Below, one piece after another: positions 12,799-26,400 of a stretch of DNA of 64,000 nucleotides. Source of the stretch: Erythrocercus mccallii. Lineage: Eukaryota; Chordata; Aves; Passeriformes; Dicruridae. The notes under the pieces are model-generated. The model had not been told where the DNA came from. It ran no database searches and saw only the letters and a program-made list of their open reading frames with translations. How positions within the stretch are numbered: position 1 is the first letter of the stretch; the number at the start of each line of letters is the position of its first letter. The position numbers were made by a program, and so were the translations under genes. The DNA lies in contig VZRG01002301.1 in assembly GCA_013397435.1 (NCBI GenBank), positions 47,025-111,024 of the forward strand, read 5' to 3'.

Positions 12799-15700
12799 AA
12801 ATGGGATATAGTCACATTCTGTAATGAAGAACAAAGAAGTATTTAAAATCAGTATTCTATGTCTAGGTGTTTGAACTTAGGCAGTCAGGACTGTGGTGTC
12901 TTTCTTTTGACTATGAAATAATTTTGCTTTCTGTTGGAATGAAGGGGACAGTGGATACTTAAAATACAAGTGTGGGGCAGGTAAGTGGCTGCTAGTTGTT
13001 TTACAATTACTACTTTGAGTGATCATGTATGGTGAGTACATTTCTAGTTTCACCTCAGTACATGCACATTATGGTGACACAAATATCAAGACCAGGGAAA
13101 CTAATAAGCAGCCTCACAGTGCCTTGGCTGAGCTTCTGATACTCTATAGGCTAGTTTAAGTATCTTTACTTCACAGTGCAATCACATCTTAAATCTAGAT
13201 TAATTGTTTGCTTCACTGCAATTGCTGTCTCGTGTTGAAGCCGTTGGCCATGTGAGCTTCCAAGTGGCAGTGTTTTACTGCCTGAACTAAAGGTACACTT
13301 AGTAATCCCTCATCTGAGTCACATTTTGCCATTGCAAAATATCCAAACAAATAACCTTTGTTTGGGTCTCCATCTAGAAAGACGCTGAGTCTGTGGTGGA
13401 TACATTTGGAGCCATTAAAATTGTGGAATAGAAAGAATGATTTTATCTTCCAAGTCTGAAAGATTTCCTTTCTTTCAGGGAAACACTGGGTACAATATCC
13501 AGGGGGTTGATCAAAAGGCATCAAAGTTGTGATAAATTCCTTTTCCTGTGCTTGATTAACTGTAATTTCATATTCAGTACCTGAAGATATGCCTAGGAAA
13601 TGAGATTTCAGGTTGGTGATTAAACTTAACTTATGCAAGTGTGCTGCAGAGAGCAGAGGTGGTCAAAGGAAGTGAGTGGGTTTTTTCTCTTAATTTGAAT
13701 TCTTTACATAAGTAATTTGCCATCCTATATCACAGGAGATTCAGGATAGCTTCCTTTAGGGCAAGCAGCTCAATAAACACACAAGATTTCCACACCTACC
13801 TGGGTGTGGAAAGAAACAAATCTAGAAAAGTGCTTATGTACTTGGTGTTTAAAGAGAGATAGATCATCAGATGTGTTTGGGAATATTCTAGTGTATCTTT
13901 CCATCTCTTAGGAAGCAGATGATAATTGAAGTTGGCTTTGCATGGACCACCAAGAAGCCATTCATGGAGGATCCCTGCTGAGAGCCTAAAGACCTTTGTG
14001 AGCATTTGATGTAGATACTTCTCCCTGTTCCCTTAGCCTTGCTTTTTAATACAATTACATATTTTCTGTACTCTGTTACATAATGTAATATTCCTAACTA
14101 CTGTTTTTTACTTCAGGAGATTCTTACAAAATAGAAAGAAAAGTATTGTGCAGTCATCCAACCACTTTTACATACTTAGCTTAAAAATAATGGTCTTCAG
14201 TACAGTTGAAATAAAAGGAAAATTTTTGATTTACATTCTGCAGTTGATGACTACATATGAGTTTTTAGGCATTTATAATATTCAACTATATGTATTTTAA
14301 TATGTGAGATTTTGTTGTGAAAGGCCTCAAAAATTCAGTTTCTGTTCTTCATAGTGGGATCTGTAATCTGGGCATATAAATATGTTGTTCTTTTCTTAAT
14401 TGCTGAAGGTAGAAATAAGGATCTTGGTAATATTTTAGAGGGGTTTTTGTTTGTTTTCCACCTATGCCTTGCTCTCAAAATTTTGGTTCATTCAGAAAAG
14501 GGAGAAATTACCAGAATCTGTAGTGGCTTATAGTTACAAAAATAAATGAAAGAAAAAGCTGTGTGTAGTTGAGTCAGCATCTACCAAGCCTCATAAAAGG
14601 GATAATCAAATCTTGTGGATTGCTGCAAGTGAGACTTAGGTGTTTTAAAACAGTACAAACAAATCCCCAGTGGTATAATGAATGAATTTATTTTTAATTT
14701 TTTTTCCCTTCCTGATACAGGCTGTTGCTTTTTAAAAAATTAAATCTCTAATTTTGTGAAACTAAAATTGTCTCAAACTGCTCAGCTCCTCCAACCCTAC
14801 CAGTATGATTACTTCTTATTTTTATGAGGCTGTAAGACTCTCTTTAGGACATGTGCTTTCCCTCCTGCAGCAAATAGCTGTATGTATGACATCTGTATTG
14901 TTTCCCTTATCTCCCTTCCTGTTCTAGTGGTTTGTGACCTTTCCATATTGTTCTGTTTGACTTCTTTTTTCACTTCAAGTCTTGGAAACACAGTGGAAGT
15001 GGAATAGTTGGTGTCTGTCTTCTCTTTGAGTGGTAGAATACTTTGTGACCTAGAGATACTGCCCTAATTATGAAAGTGAAGGATGCAGTGCAAGCAGATG
15101 AGTAAGCAGTTCCCTTTCTGTAAGCAGTTTCCCCTCTTGGCATGAGAGTTGAATGGGCAGACATTGGACAGAGTTAACTTTGCTCTTTGTAAAGAACCTG
15201 AACTCAGTTCAGAACTGAGTTGTTTATGATTTTTAGCGCTATCCCCTTTGTACCGGGTTGGAGAACAATAATGAGATGAGATTATATACCATGCCTCTTG
15301 TCTGATTACAGATTAATTCTCAAATTAATGCTCCTAAACTGTGGATATTACATATGCTCTTAAGCATGTAGGCAGAGAAGCTAGAAGCAGAATTAAAAGG
15401 GAGAAGTAGTGCTGGAAATATAAAGGCCATTTGTTTATCTTAGCGTAAACTCTGAAAACACAAGTTGCACGTCCTGTAATAATTTTGTCTTAATGATTTG
15501 AACAAATTTTAAATACATTCCCACAAACCCCAGGTAGCAGCACTGCATCTGGCAGTCTCCCACTTCTGATGCTTGCTGAAGGCAGCCCACTGGATAACCA
15601 GAATTGTCTCCTGCTTCTGACAAATAGCAACTATTTAGAAGCACTCAGTGAAGAATATTTCAACTGAATAGAAACTGATGGGAGCTGGTAAGGAATAAAA

Positions 15701-16972
15701 ACAGTTATAATTTTCTTCAAGGTTAATTATGCATGGATTCATTGCTCGTGTTCTTAGTTGAGAACCTACCTATAAATCATTGAAAATGTTGAAACAATTA
15801 ATGAGTGAGCCTAATTTTATGTCCCATGTTATTAATATGAGTTTCTCTTAAAAACAGTAGACTTTTTCATTCAGTTTGTAAGATCCATGGCCTTTATTTT
15901 TACACATTTAGCAAAGTTTAAATATTTCTCAAATTGCTAGTGAAGGCTAGTTTGAGGTTAAACTCAGTGTTACAAATCAGGAGCTAGCATATAGTTATCT
16001 ATTGTGCCTCAGTTTTCCATTTCACCAAAAGATAATTTAACCAAATAAGAGCCACTTGCCAAGTAACTGCAGGGGCAGACCAGCTGTGGGTAGCTGCTAT
16101 TGATCTGATAACCAGAGCTTCCTGAAGCATTTTGGACAACCGTGTTATTTGATATGTGTGCAACAATCATTCCTCACTTTTGAAACATGTGACACAGAAG
16201 GTCACTTGTTACAAAACAGTCTGGCAGCTCTCAAATGTGTTTTCATGAAACCTGGACTCTGTTTCTTGGAATGTGAACGTTGTGGTTCACAGATGCCTTT
16301 CCTTCCCCCTCCTCACCTAGTAGTGATCAGTGATAAACACCAGCATTTAGGTGTTGTCTTGCACTAGCTTCAGTTTTGTAAAAGCTAGGCCCCTAGAAGT
16401 CCTTCTAGTTCTCTTCTTCCTGTCCTCTACTCCCAATCAACCTGGAAACATACGAGTAGGATGAAAGATTTATGGAAACAGTGCTGCCTACATATGAACC
16501 TAGTAATTAATTTCATCTTCAAAAAGCATTGTGGCCAATATACTTGAGTCCCTCTCTCCACTGCAGTGCCCCATGCATGTACTGAATAAAGCTGTGCTGA
16601 AGCAAAGCTGTGGAAGAGAATGGTCTCTGGCTATGTGGTAGGGTTGGAAGGTGCATTCCCGTGGATATGTGACTTTCCAGACTGATTACTAAAGGCTAAA
16701 AAACTCTTGCTTCTGGTGGCCTGTTGCTGTGGTAGAAACAGCCTGGACATCCCTGAAACTGTCTAAATACTGAACTTCTTGCAGGTTCTTTTAAAAGCCT
16801 CTGGCTGGTGTCCTGGGATGGCCCTGAAGTGGAGCACTGAGGGGTAGGGTTGGGTTCTGTTGGTCTGTCTTTGTTGCTACTGCTTTTGAAATAGTAATGG
16901 AAAGAATTCTCATGGAACTGGGGCTGATGGAAAACAGGCACTGCCATAGCTAATACTCTTGTAAATGAATCT

Positions 16973-17155
16973 AGAATGGCTTGGGTTGGAAAAGATCTTA
17001 GAGATCATCTAGTTCCAGCTCCCATCACAGGCAGGGATACCACCCACTTGGTCAGCTTACTCAGGGCCCCATCCGACTTGTTCTTGAATGCTTCCAGGGA
17101 TGGAGCACCCACAGTCTCCCTGGGCAACAAGCTCTGAAGCTCTCCTGTGGGTCTG
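16973..17155 (-). mobile_element. CR1 LINE fragment, 3' end
   Basis: Begins with the typical reverse-complement 3' end: agaatggcttgggttggaaa, then gatcatctagttcca. It continues with the gggccccatcc and tccagggatggagcaccca blocks. It is truncated after about 180 bases, in line with the usual 5' truncation of CR1. Confidence 0.9.
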
Positions 17156-18230
17156 TGGAAGAAAGCTAACTTACTGTGTTACTGTGCGTGGCTCCCATTG
17201 GGTGGATGTACACAAAATAGTTTACAGCTGCTTCTTGTTGGTTTGGCTTTCTATACATGGGAAGAAGGGAAATGACTGACAGCCAGGAGGCAGAAATACA
17301 TATAATGTTTGGGGTTAAAGCGATAATATGGAAAAAGGAGAATGTTTCTGAAAGAGTAGAACATTTAATTTTATGTATGGTTGGATACAAAATTTAATAC
17401 AAAGAGGGTCTGTAATGAGTAACAATAAACTGTTTTTTAAAGAGTCATCTCTAAAATGTAAATTCCCTTAATTAAGATGTTTATTAAGTTTATGGTGTTT
17501 CCTCACTTAAAAAAATGGTATGGTATATTGTACTGATTGACTTGGTATGTATGTAGCTAACCCTTCTGCAAAAAATCCTATGGGGAATTTTGATTTTAAA
17601 AAAGAGGTTGTAAAGAGCTAAGGCTATAGCAAATGATCTAATGAGGAAGTTAAAAAACCTAACTCAGCTTAAAACAGGAATAAAGAATGAAGAAAAACAG
17701 GAAGAAATTCTTGTCGTTAAGGTAGTGGGCAGACTGACTTAACAATTCTTTGCTGAGAGCTGGCAGAAATGCTGACGAGTGGTAGAATTTCAGAGTGCTT
17801 ATTGAGATACATTTAGGAGGGCAATCTTAACTAAGCTCCAAGCAGCCTCTTGCTTACTCTGCCCCACTGGTATAAGGGAGAGAACTGGAGGAGTAAAAGT
17901 GAGAAAAAATTGTGGGTTAAGACAAAGACAGTTTAGTGGGTAAAGCAAAAGTTGTGTGCACCAGCAAAGCGAAACAAGGAATCCATTCCTCACTTTTCAT
18001 TGGTAGGCAGTTATTCAGCCATCTCCTGGGAAGTTGAGTCCCATCATGTTGACTTGTAATGTTGACTTCAAAGTGCCACCACTCTGAACTTTCTAGTCCT
18101 TTCCCCCAGCTTTATCTGCTAAGCATGACACCATGTGGTGTGGGATATCCCTCTGGTTAATTTGGCCCAGCTGTCCTGGCTGCATCCCAATTTCTTGTGC
18201 ACCCCTAGCCTCCACACTGGTTGGGTGATG

Positions 18231-19105
18231 TCACAGAATCAAATAGGTTGGACAAGATCACTGAGATCAAGTCCAACCTTTGAACACCACCATGGCACTC
18301 AGTGCCATGTCCAGTCTTTCCTAAAACACCTCCAGGAACAGCCCATTCCAGTGTCTAATCACCCTTTCTTTGAAGAGATTATTCTCTAATGTCCAACCTA
18401 AATCTCCCCTGGTGCAGCTTGAGTCTGTGTCCTCTTGTCCTGTTGCTGGTTACTCAGGAGAAGAGGCCAAGCCCCACCTGGCTACAACCTTCTTTCAGGT
18501 GGTTGTAGAGGGTGAGAGGGTCCCTGCTGAGCCTTCTGTTCTCCATGCTGAACAACCCCAGCTCCCTCAGCCTCTCCTCATGGGACATGTGCTGTTGACC
18601 ATCACTCCCAGGTCCTTTTCTGCTGGGCCACTTTCCAGCCACTCTGCCCCCAGCCTGTACTGCTCCCTGGGATTGTTGTTGCCAAGTGCGGGACGTGGCC
18701 CTTGGTCTTGCTGAACCTCATGCCATTGGTCTCACCCCACTGATCCAGCACCTCCAGGTCCCTCTGCCAAACCTTCCCACCCTTCAGCAGATAGACCCAT
18801 CTTGGTGTTGTCTGTGAACTTGCTGGTGGTAGATTCAATCTCCTCATCCAGATAATCCACAAAGATATTAAACAGGACAGGGCCCAACGCTGATCCCTGG
18901 GGGATACCATTAGTGGCCAGATGCAAACTGGGTGCAGCACTGTTCACCACCATTCCCTGGGCCCAGCCATCCAGCCAGTTCTTAACCCAGCAAAGAGTGC
19001 ACCTTTCCAAGACATAGGCTGCCAGCTTTTCCAGGAGTGTGCCACAGGAGGCAGTGTCAAAGACTTTGTCGAAGTCCAGGTAGGCTACATTGTCTTCCAG
19101 AACAT
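18231..19105 (-). mobile_element. CR1 LINE fragment with decayed reverse-transcriptase segment
   Basis: This is the longest CR1 piece in the window, about 875 bases. The 3' end (tcacagaatcaaataggttgg) is at 18231 and the body runs leftward on the - strand. The antisense frame around 18732-19010 still reads as part of a LINE reverse transcriptase: GIPQGSALGPVLFNIFVD is followed by SKFTDNTKMG, where the catalytic aspartate pair is no longer intact (FTDN). Frameshifts split the rest. It is a dead copy. Confidence 0.93.
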
Positions 19106-20862
19106 AGGGGTGGTCTGCTTGTGCATCTTCAAGATTTTTTCTTAATATACATATTGGTTTAAGTATGTATTATCTATTAATTAAAGTTAAAATATTTATT
19201 GAAGTATATTAGAAACAGGAAATTTTCTAATACTGTGCAAGTGCTGCTCAGCAGTAGCTAAAATATACCTGTGTTATCTGTGCAGTTTCCCAAATCAGCA
19301 GCACAAATCCCAAAACACAGCCCTGTACTGGGTATTGTGAAGAAAATTGACTCTGCCCCAGCCAAACCAGCACACCAAGCTAATCTGCCAGCTCCTTATT
19401 GAGCAATATAAAACATCCAGTAAGTGTGGAGTGACCTTCTGGCCCCGCATTGCCAGTCAAACTGTGCTAAAGTACACCTGGCCGCGCATTCCTGCCTGAG
19501 CTAAAGACCTGCTTCTCAGTTTGAACAGCAAGCTTTGGGACACACCGTGGGTTTTGAAGGTCTCCTTTGAGTGATTCTTGAAGGTGAGGATCTGGCAACA
19601 CCCTCTGCTTGGAAATTGTGTGGAGAAGTGGGCTCATCTGCAGTGCCTTTACCTCTGTGGAAAGGAATTGTAAATTAAAGGAAAAAATATCAGTTTTCAG
19701 GTACTGCAAAGAAAAACCATCTGGTTTTAGAACTCACCCTGTGGAAAATGAATTGTTTTCTGTAGAAGGTACTTTTCTTTGAGGAGATGAATTGGTGTTT
19801 CAGCAGGTGTTAAAGCTGAAAAGCTTCTCCCACAGGCCAGAAGCAGGTGTCTTGCCTAGGTCAGGTTCTTGTACAGCCCTGTCCTGCAACTGGCCTCTTT
19901 GTTACTCACTGCTGAGCAAAATCTGACCGTCAAGCTGCGCTGCTGCAGTTAAGTGTTCAGTGATATAGCTTCCTGCAGAGCTCTTCCAAAGTAAATCCAA
20001 GGTTTCTTCCCCCCCCCCTATGATTTCCCTCCAATCATATTTTCCTTAAGGAAAGCTGCCAAATGATCACTTCTTTCTAAGCAGCTGTTTCAACTTTCCT
20101 TTTAGACACATAGTTTCAGAAGAATTTTACATCAATACTTTTTACTTACTTGGACTTAAATTTCTAGTTTCATTCTTGCATTCCTGCTCTCATTTCAGTA
20201 GAGGCATATAGGAACTTTATACGTTTAACTTAATTAGCTTAAATTAGTACCCTGCCACATTTTCAATAGACATGGTGTTGATGTTAGAATTCAGCTGGAG
20301 TTCTGGTGGAGCATTTGCTCGTAGACAGGATGGTAATGTCCCATCAATCTGTCTTGCCCTCATTTTTTTGCCAGATATCAATGTTTAGATAAAACTTTTC
20401 CCTTCACAGCTGTGAGATTTCAGAGAGAAAGAGTTAAAAATTGTTGTCATTTTTTCAGTTTGTGTTGAAGATGCACCTTGGTACACTTGCTGGTCTAGCA
20501 GGTCTAAGATTAGTTCTGTTCATCTTTTAAAAGGCACTACCCTTCCAGGCAGCTGAAAATACATGAAGTGCTTGAATCTCCTCGGATTATCTCCTTTTTC
20601 AAGAAATAAACAAGGTACATCAAGAGAACTAAATAAAATGAATGTTTTGAAAAAAGTAAATCCAGCTAGCTAAATGGAAAAGTTATTCAGGATTGTAGAG
20701 CTATCAGTGCAATCTTTAGGTACAAATAGGTTTATTTTTTTAATGTGGGTCTAGCCAAAATTTTTGTTGGCAAAAACATGCTATGTAGCGTGGTTAGGAA
20801 GTTTTCTCTGTGTCTCTATGTAATGCTTTGTATTGCTAGGCATGATATGGTGAAGTGTAAAA

Positions 20863-20948
20863 CTTTGGATAGAAAGCATACTTGTGTTTTTATGAAACGT
20901 GATAGCTTTGGATAGAAAGCATACTGGTGTTGCTATGGGAACATCTAT
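20863..20948. repeat. Two-copy 43-bp tandem duplication
   Basis: The segment starting ctttggatagaaagcatact occurs at 20863 and again at 20906. The copies are diverged in their second halves. The rest of the neighbourhood is single-copy intronic DNA. Confidence 0.8.
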
Positions 20949-23177
20949 TTTGAAATTAAGATTCTCATGAGTTTAGAAACTCAGTCTTAATTTCATTATT
21001 AGAATGGTAAATTCTGATTTATTCTTGGCAGCAAGAAAAATAATTTTGCATTTATGTAGCAGAACAAATTCCAGGTATTCTTTTGTTCCAGAAAAGCTGA
21101 AACTAGTGGGCTAAATCTTGTAGATGATAGGAATCTTCTCTGGTATTTCTTCTCCTTTATATAGGCATTGTGCAGCTGAAGGCACTGCTGATTATAGAAA
21201 CCCTAAATATGCTTTTAGTCCAAAGGCACTGAGTTTATAAGTCTGTTTATAAAAAGACAATTGCAGCTAGAAATATACAGACTAAACAAATGTATAAGGC
21301 TGCAAATGAAGAGAGACTAATGTTATGGGGTGCTGGCAACAGGTTAAGCTAGATTATTATTATTAAGCAGCAGTATGTTTTGCGAGGTCCATTGAGTTGG
21401 TAGTAAATGGCAAATCAAGCTCTTGGTACCTTGTGCTGTCCCAGAACCTATGAGCTGTTCTGGAAAGTACAACAAGTATAGGGACAGATAAAAGTCATCA
21501 AGAATTTAAGTAACATTGTAACTTCAATGAGATTCTTTCTACATTCTTGGTAATAAAATAATACAGAAAGATGGGAGAAAGGAGCTATGGGTAGGGTTTT
21601 TAGTTCAGAGAAATATGCCAGAGGCAAAGAGTCTGAGTAAAAAGATATTAATTTCTCTGGCCTAACAAGAAGGAGGTTAAGTCATAGGGGAATACCTTTT
21701 AGGAGGAGTGTAGTGTTTTTCTGGGTTTTGGGGAGTCTGGTGTTTTTTATTTTGGTGTTTGAGAGAGGGGTGTTTGTTTTTTGAACAGATCACTTTGTGA
21801 AGCTAGAAGTCTATCAAAGCTCAGAATCTGAAAGCTGAACTCCAACAAGCTAATTGGTAGGAAACTAACTTTCCTTTCTTTAGATACTTTATAGAATACA
21901 AATTCCTCCTAAGTCACAAGACAAGAACTGAGTGGAATTCTATCATCTTTATTATGCAGGAGGTAAAATTTGAATGAGGATTATACTTGATATCTGATCA
22001 TGCCTCTGATCATGCCCTGTAAATGTTTTTTTCTTTATGATTTTTTTCTTTCATCTTTTATCCTTTCCCATGTAAACTTGATTGAATATTTAAACTAATT
22101 CATGATTGAATAATACAGGATTTGACAAGATGACTGATGTTTATTATATCTGAGCTGTGGGTGAGAAGGCTTCATCTGTGGTAATTGGCTTTTTTGGATA
22201 CCTCTGGGACTCAGAATGGTCTGCAGGATGTAACTGATTGGCACCTGTGTAAGCTGCTAGGCATCTGCTTTTAGTTTAGATGCCTTTAGAAAATTAGGCT
22301 TTTACTTAAAAGCAGATTTCTCTCTAAACTATCATACTGTTAACTGTCAAAAAACCCAGGAAATTTTTACCCATGTTTCAGTTGCTGTTTTTTTGGAGGT
22401 GTGCTGTGATTTAAGGCTACGTGGCTTTTGAGGCATTTCTTCTACACTTCAGAGGAATATGGTGACTGGCCTTTTTGTTTGGAGCTTCTACCAGGACATG
22501 CCTAGACTGATAGTCTTCTTGGAGAACATGAAATAAAAGTAATCTGCAGCCAAAAAATCCCCATTATTTTCTGTTTTGTGATTCTTATTAAACAATTTGT
22601 GTGTGCCTCTTTGCGAAGAAAAGCTCATTACAACAACCCATCTTCTTCAGAGAATGCTCAGATGATCCTGTAGATCATTAACCACATCTTGTATCTTTGA
22701 CATGTGATGTGCAGCACACCACGCTGACATTCTTGCATAACTTCTCAGTGTGCTTTTTGTCCTAACAATAAAAGGCCCATTTAAGTGAACTTCTTTGGAG
22801 GAATTGTTTTATGTGAATTGTGCCAGAGTATCACTTTTGGAATGTTAATTGAATTGATGTTCCAAATAAAAATTAAAGAGTCAGTTAAAACTGCTTGACC
22901 TATTGGTATACTTCAAGTTTGACAAGGGAAAGATGTTCTTAGAAAGGTCAGAGATGTAAAGGGGATTTTTCGCCCAACAAATCAGGGCTTTGTTGAGTGG
23001 ATTGGTCTGTAATCATTCTGGGAGTATATAGCAAAAAAGAAAAACAGGAAATACAGCCAAAATAGAATTATGAGCACTTCTAACTGGTGAGAACCATAAA
23101 GAGAAGCACATTAATAGTAGTTTGTGCTGTCATTTATTTTAGCCATTTTAAATGAGATGGGATCTTGCCACTGTGTA

Positions 23178-23497
23178 CAAAAATCTTAAGGGCAGGTGTC
23201 AAGATGGGTGGGGCCAGACTGTTCAGTAGTGCCCAGTGATGGAACAAGGGACAGAAGGCACAAATCAAAACACAGGAAGTGTAATCTAAATATTAGGAAA
23301 AACTTTAATACTTTGAAAGCGATAGAGCACTGGAACAGGCTGTCCAGGGAGGTTTTGGATCCTTCTTATCTGGAAATGTTCAAAACCTGCCTGGAATTAT
23401 CTTGTGCAACCTGCTCTAGGCAAGCCTGCTTCAGCAGGGAGGTTGGACTAGATGAGTTCTAGAGGTCCCTTCCAACCCCAGTCATCCTGGGATTTGT
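23178..23497 (+). mobile_element. CR1 LINE fragment, 3' region, sense orientation
   Basis: Reads in the CR1 sense direction: ggtggggccagactgttcag, aaacacaggaagtgtaatct, gagcactggaacaggctgtc, then the 3' terminal tagaggtcccttccaacccc. About 320 bases. An 88-codon open frame at 23196-23462 lies inside the repeat and is not a host gene. Confidence 0.92.
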
Positions 23498-26400
23498 GTA
23501 ACTTTCCTTTTGAAAATGCTCTCAGCAAGCAATAAGCTTGAATCTGTAAAGAAAAATAGACAACATTACTTTTACAAAGTTATTAATCCTTTGTAAAGGA
23601 AGACTTATCTTTCAAGAAAGTAGGCGAAGTGGGTAGAATTTTATTGCAAAATCTTCTATTTCATATTTGTTGATCTTTGCTGAAGCATGTCCTTCAAATC
23701 TTATTTATGCCATATTAGTTAGCTTTAGTTTAGTTCTTATATGTTAAGGGGAGAGGAAAGAAGTAGGCTTAAAGAAATCAGCACAAAGCTTTTTTCATTA
23801 AATGTATTACTATTCTTATGTATAAAATGTGGAATTTCTATTTGCAGTAAGTGATCACCCCATTTTTCTTTATTTCAGATGCCTTCTCGTGATTCTTTTT
23901 GTTTATAATTATTCTGAATTAATTCCTTTCCCAGACACACTGATTGTGGTGGTTTTTTTCAATTTGTATAGCAACACAGTTTGTACTTTCGGTACCCTTA
24001 GATAAAGCAGAGAGAGTGAGCTGCATTTCTTAATGCACACGGCAGGTGCTGGTGTAGACTTGTCTTCTAGGGGGTAGATGTCTTCTCTTGGCAGAATCTT
24101 AACAGCTAATTTAGATGCCCAAAAGGCATCTAAAAGGCTGTTGGTTTTGTTATGTAAAGGAATGGAAATAAAGGATGAGTTTTATTTTCTCCCTTGTGTA
24201 TTATATTAGAGATAGAATCCCTAGTAAAAGGCCTTGATGCTTAGTAATGCTGTTAATTTCATCCAGCTTTTCCTGAAGCCTGTTGTAGATTTTCCTCTTA
24301 CTCCATAGAGAATATATTAATATCTGTTAAGTATTCCTGCATAAGTTTGCTTCCAAAGAGAAGAGATTTATGCTCTTTCAAAAATGTGGTTAGGAATTAG
24401 CCCTTTCTCACAGCCCTTCACTTACTTATCTCTGTGTATTTTTCCTAGATTTTTATTTCTATCATAATTTAAATTCCCTAGTAAGAGAGTTTACATATAG
24501 TTTTGGATGTGTTTTATCCCAGACACAGTTGGATCACTGATGGTAGTCTTCTAAAAAAACCTCTCTTTAATATTTTTATTTATGTGGAAGGGTACAGCTT
24601 AATGTCTCAGGATAAAAGTCTTACTGTGGAACCATAGCTCATAAATTTAGGATTATAGTGCCAAGGCACTTCCTGTTTTATTGAAACTTTCTCTGCTTCC
24701 AGTTAGATAACTAGTTGGATTTTCTTGAGTAATTTTTTCCAGTTGTCCAGGCAAAAATCTGATCTATTAAACTGAATTTTTAATATTGGATAGAATTCTA
24801 TTCTCTAGCCTGCCAGAGATTGTATAAAATTTCTGCATGTGAATTCAGTGGGGACTAGATTATAGTGATATAATGTAATGTCATTTTCAGATCAGGAAAA
24901 TAATGTTACATTCCTCCTGTATAACAGCACACTGCAGTCTCGAGATCTGCCTTTTATTTAAATGTCATGGAGTTAAATGTATTAGAAAGCATCTTGTGCT
25001 TCACTGCTTACAGTTCATAAGGCTTTCTCATCTGTGGCAGACAGCTCAAATACATCGTTGGCTCCTCAATCTTGGACTTGCCTCCATTGGGATGTTACGA
25101 ACTTTTTTATGGGAAGAGATTTGCTGCACTTGGAACTAATGTCCAGAGTATATTTGCCTTCCTGAACGCCAGCCTCCAGGGGAGGAGAAGCAGCTCATGC
25201 AGTACATTTCCTTGATCTATATAAAAGCAGCAGTATAAATACCTAAATGCTGTCAGGCTTGGCTCTTAGCTTTAGATCTAAGCTTGTGAATAACCTCTGT
25301 GATAAGGACTCTGTGTATGTGCATACATTGGCAGGAAGATGGAATCGTGCAACATGATGCTGCTTTTACATATTTTTGTGTTTTAAATCAGACTGAAGAG
25401 AAAATGTTTCAAAGACTGAAGTTAATTGTTTCTATTTATTTTAAAAGTGTTTTAAAATAACCTCTGTTTTCTAAGACCAGACCTGAGGGTGCTTAAGTAA
25501 TTCACAGAAAATGATTGTGCAGTGTGCAAGTTCTAGTCTTTCTTGTCATTGATTTTGTGTCCAAGGGGCACATTTGTTAGTGGAAGTGTGGTGTTTCTAG
25601 TATAATAATTAAAGCTGAATGGAGGATAGGGCTCAGTTTGATCCTGATTTCTTGTCTTGCTTAAGTGAGAACTGAATGATTGTTTCTGGTTTGTGTGGGT
25701 TGTTTTCTCACATTGAGCTGCTGTTTTGCAGAAGGAGATTTAGAAGACTAGAATAACTCATGTGTGTAGAGTGGGGATGTTTGCAGGGTCATGGCAATTT
25801 AAGAATCCTTCAGAACTGAAAATATTTGCTCATTAAGTAAAAATTGCATAGATTTAAGGGAAGAGATGATTTCTTTCACAAATTTAAATCTTCTGTTATG
25901 AGATGAAGATTCTTGAGTTAGCAATTCAGCATAAACTGTGTTTAGAAGTGGAGTAAGCATGTCTCAACCATGTATTACTTTGAGCCCACTTTCTTGTCTG
26001 GTTTTGATGTTTTCTCTTTGGAGAGCTGTATTAAAGAATTTTCCTTTGTTCATTGTTCACTTAACCCATGTGGCTGTTATTTTCTTCTTCCATGTGTAGC
26101 TCTTTCTACTTTAAAAGTAAAGCCCTTTGGGTATTAAGATCACTACTCTCCCATGTTTGTTATATTCTGCTTTGGCCAAGACATACATATCTAATTTTAA
26201 TAACTTAAATAGAAGCTGCTAAAATAGGACACAGTTCATGCCTTGAATGTTGATTCATATCTAAGTAATGAGTATAAACAAAATAAACGACATCTTGTTT
26301 TTTAGCAGAGCTAGACATCTGTTGCATTCTGAAACTTCAACATATGCAAATGTCTTCTATAGTGCAGCTTTGTGGATGTATAATACTGGGTGAAGGTGAA

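Noticed and set aside
18135..19145. Several forward and reverse ORFs in this span
   Set aside because: They lie in or beside the CR1 fragment; only the - strand RT frame has meaning, and it is a transposon remnant.
23196..23462. 88-codon + strand ORF
   Set aside because: Entirely within a sense-oriented CR1 3' fragment.
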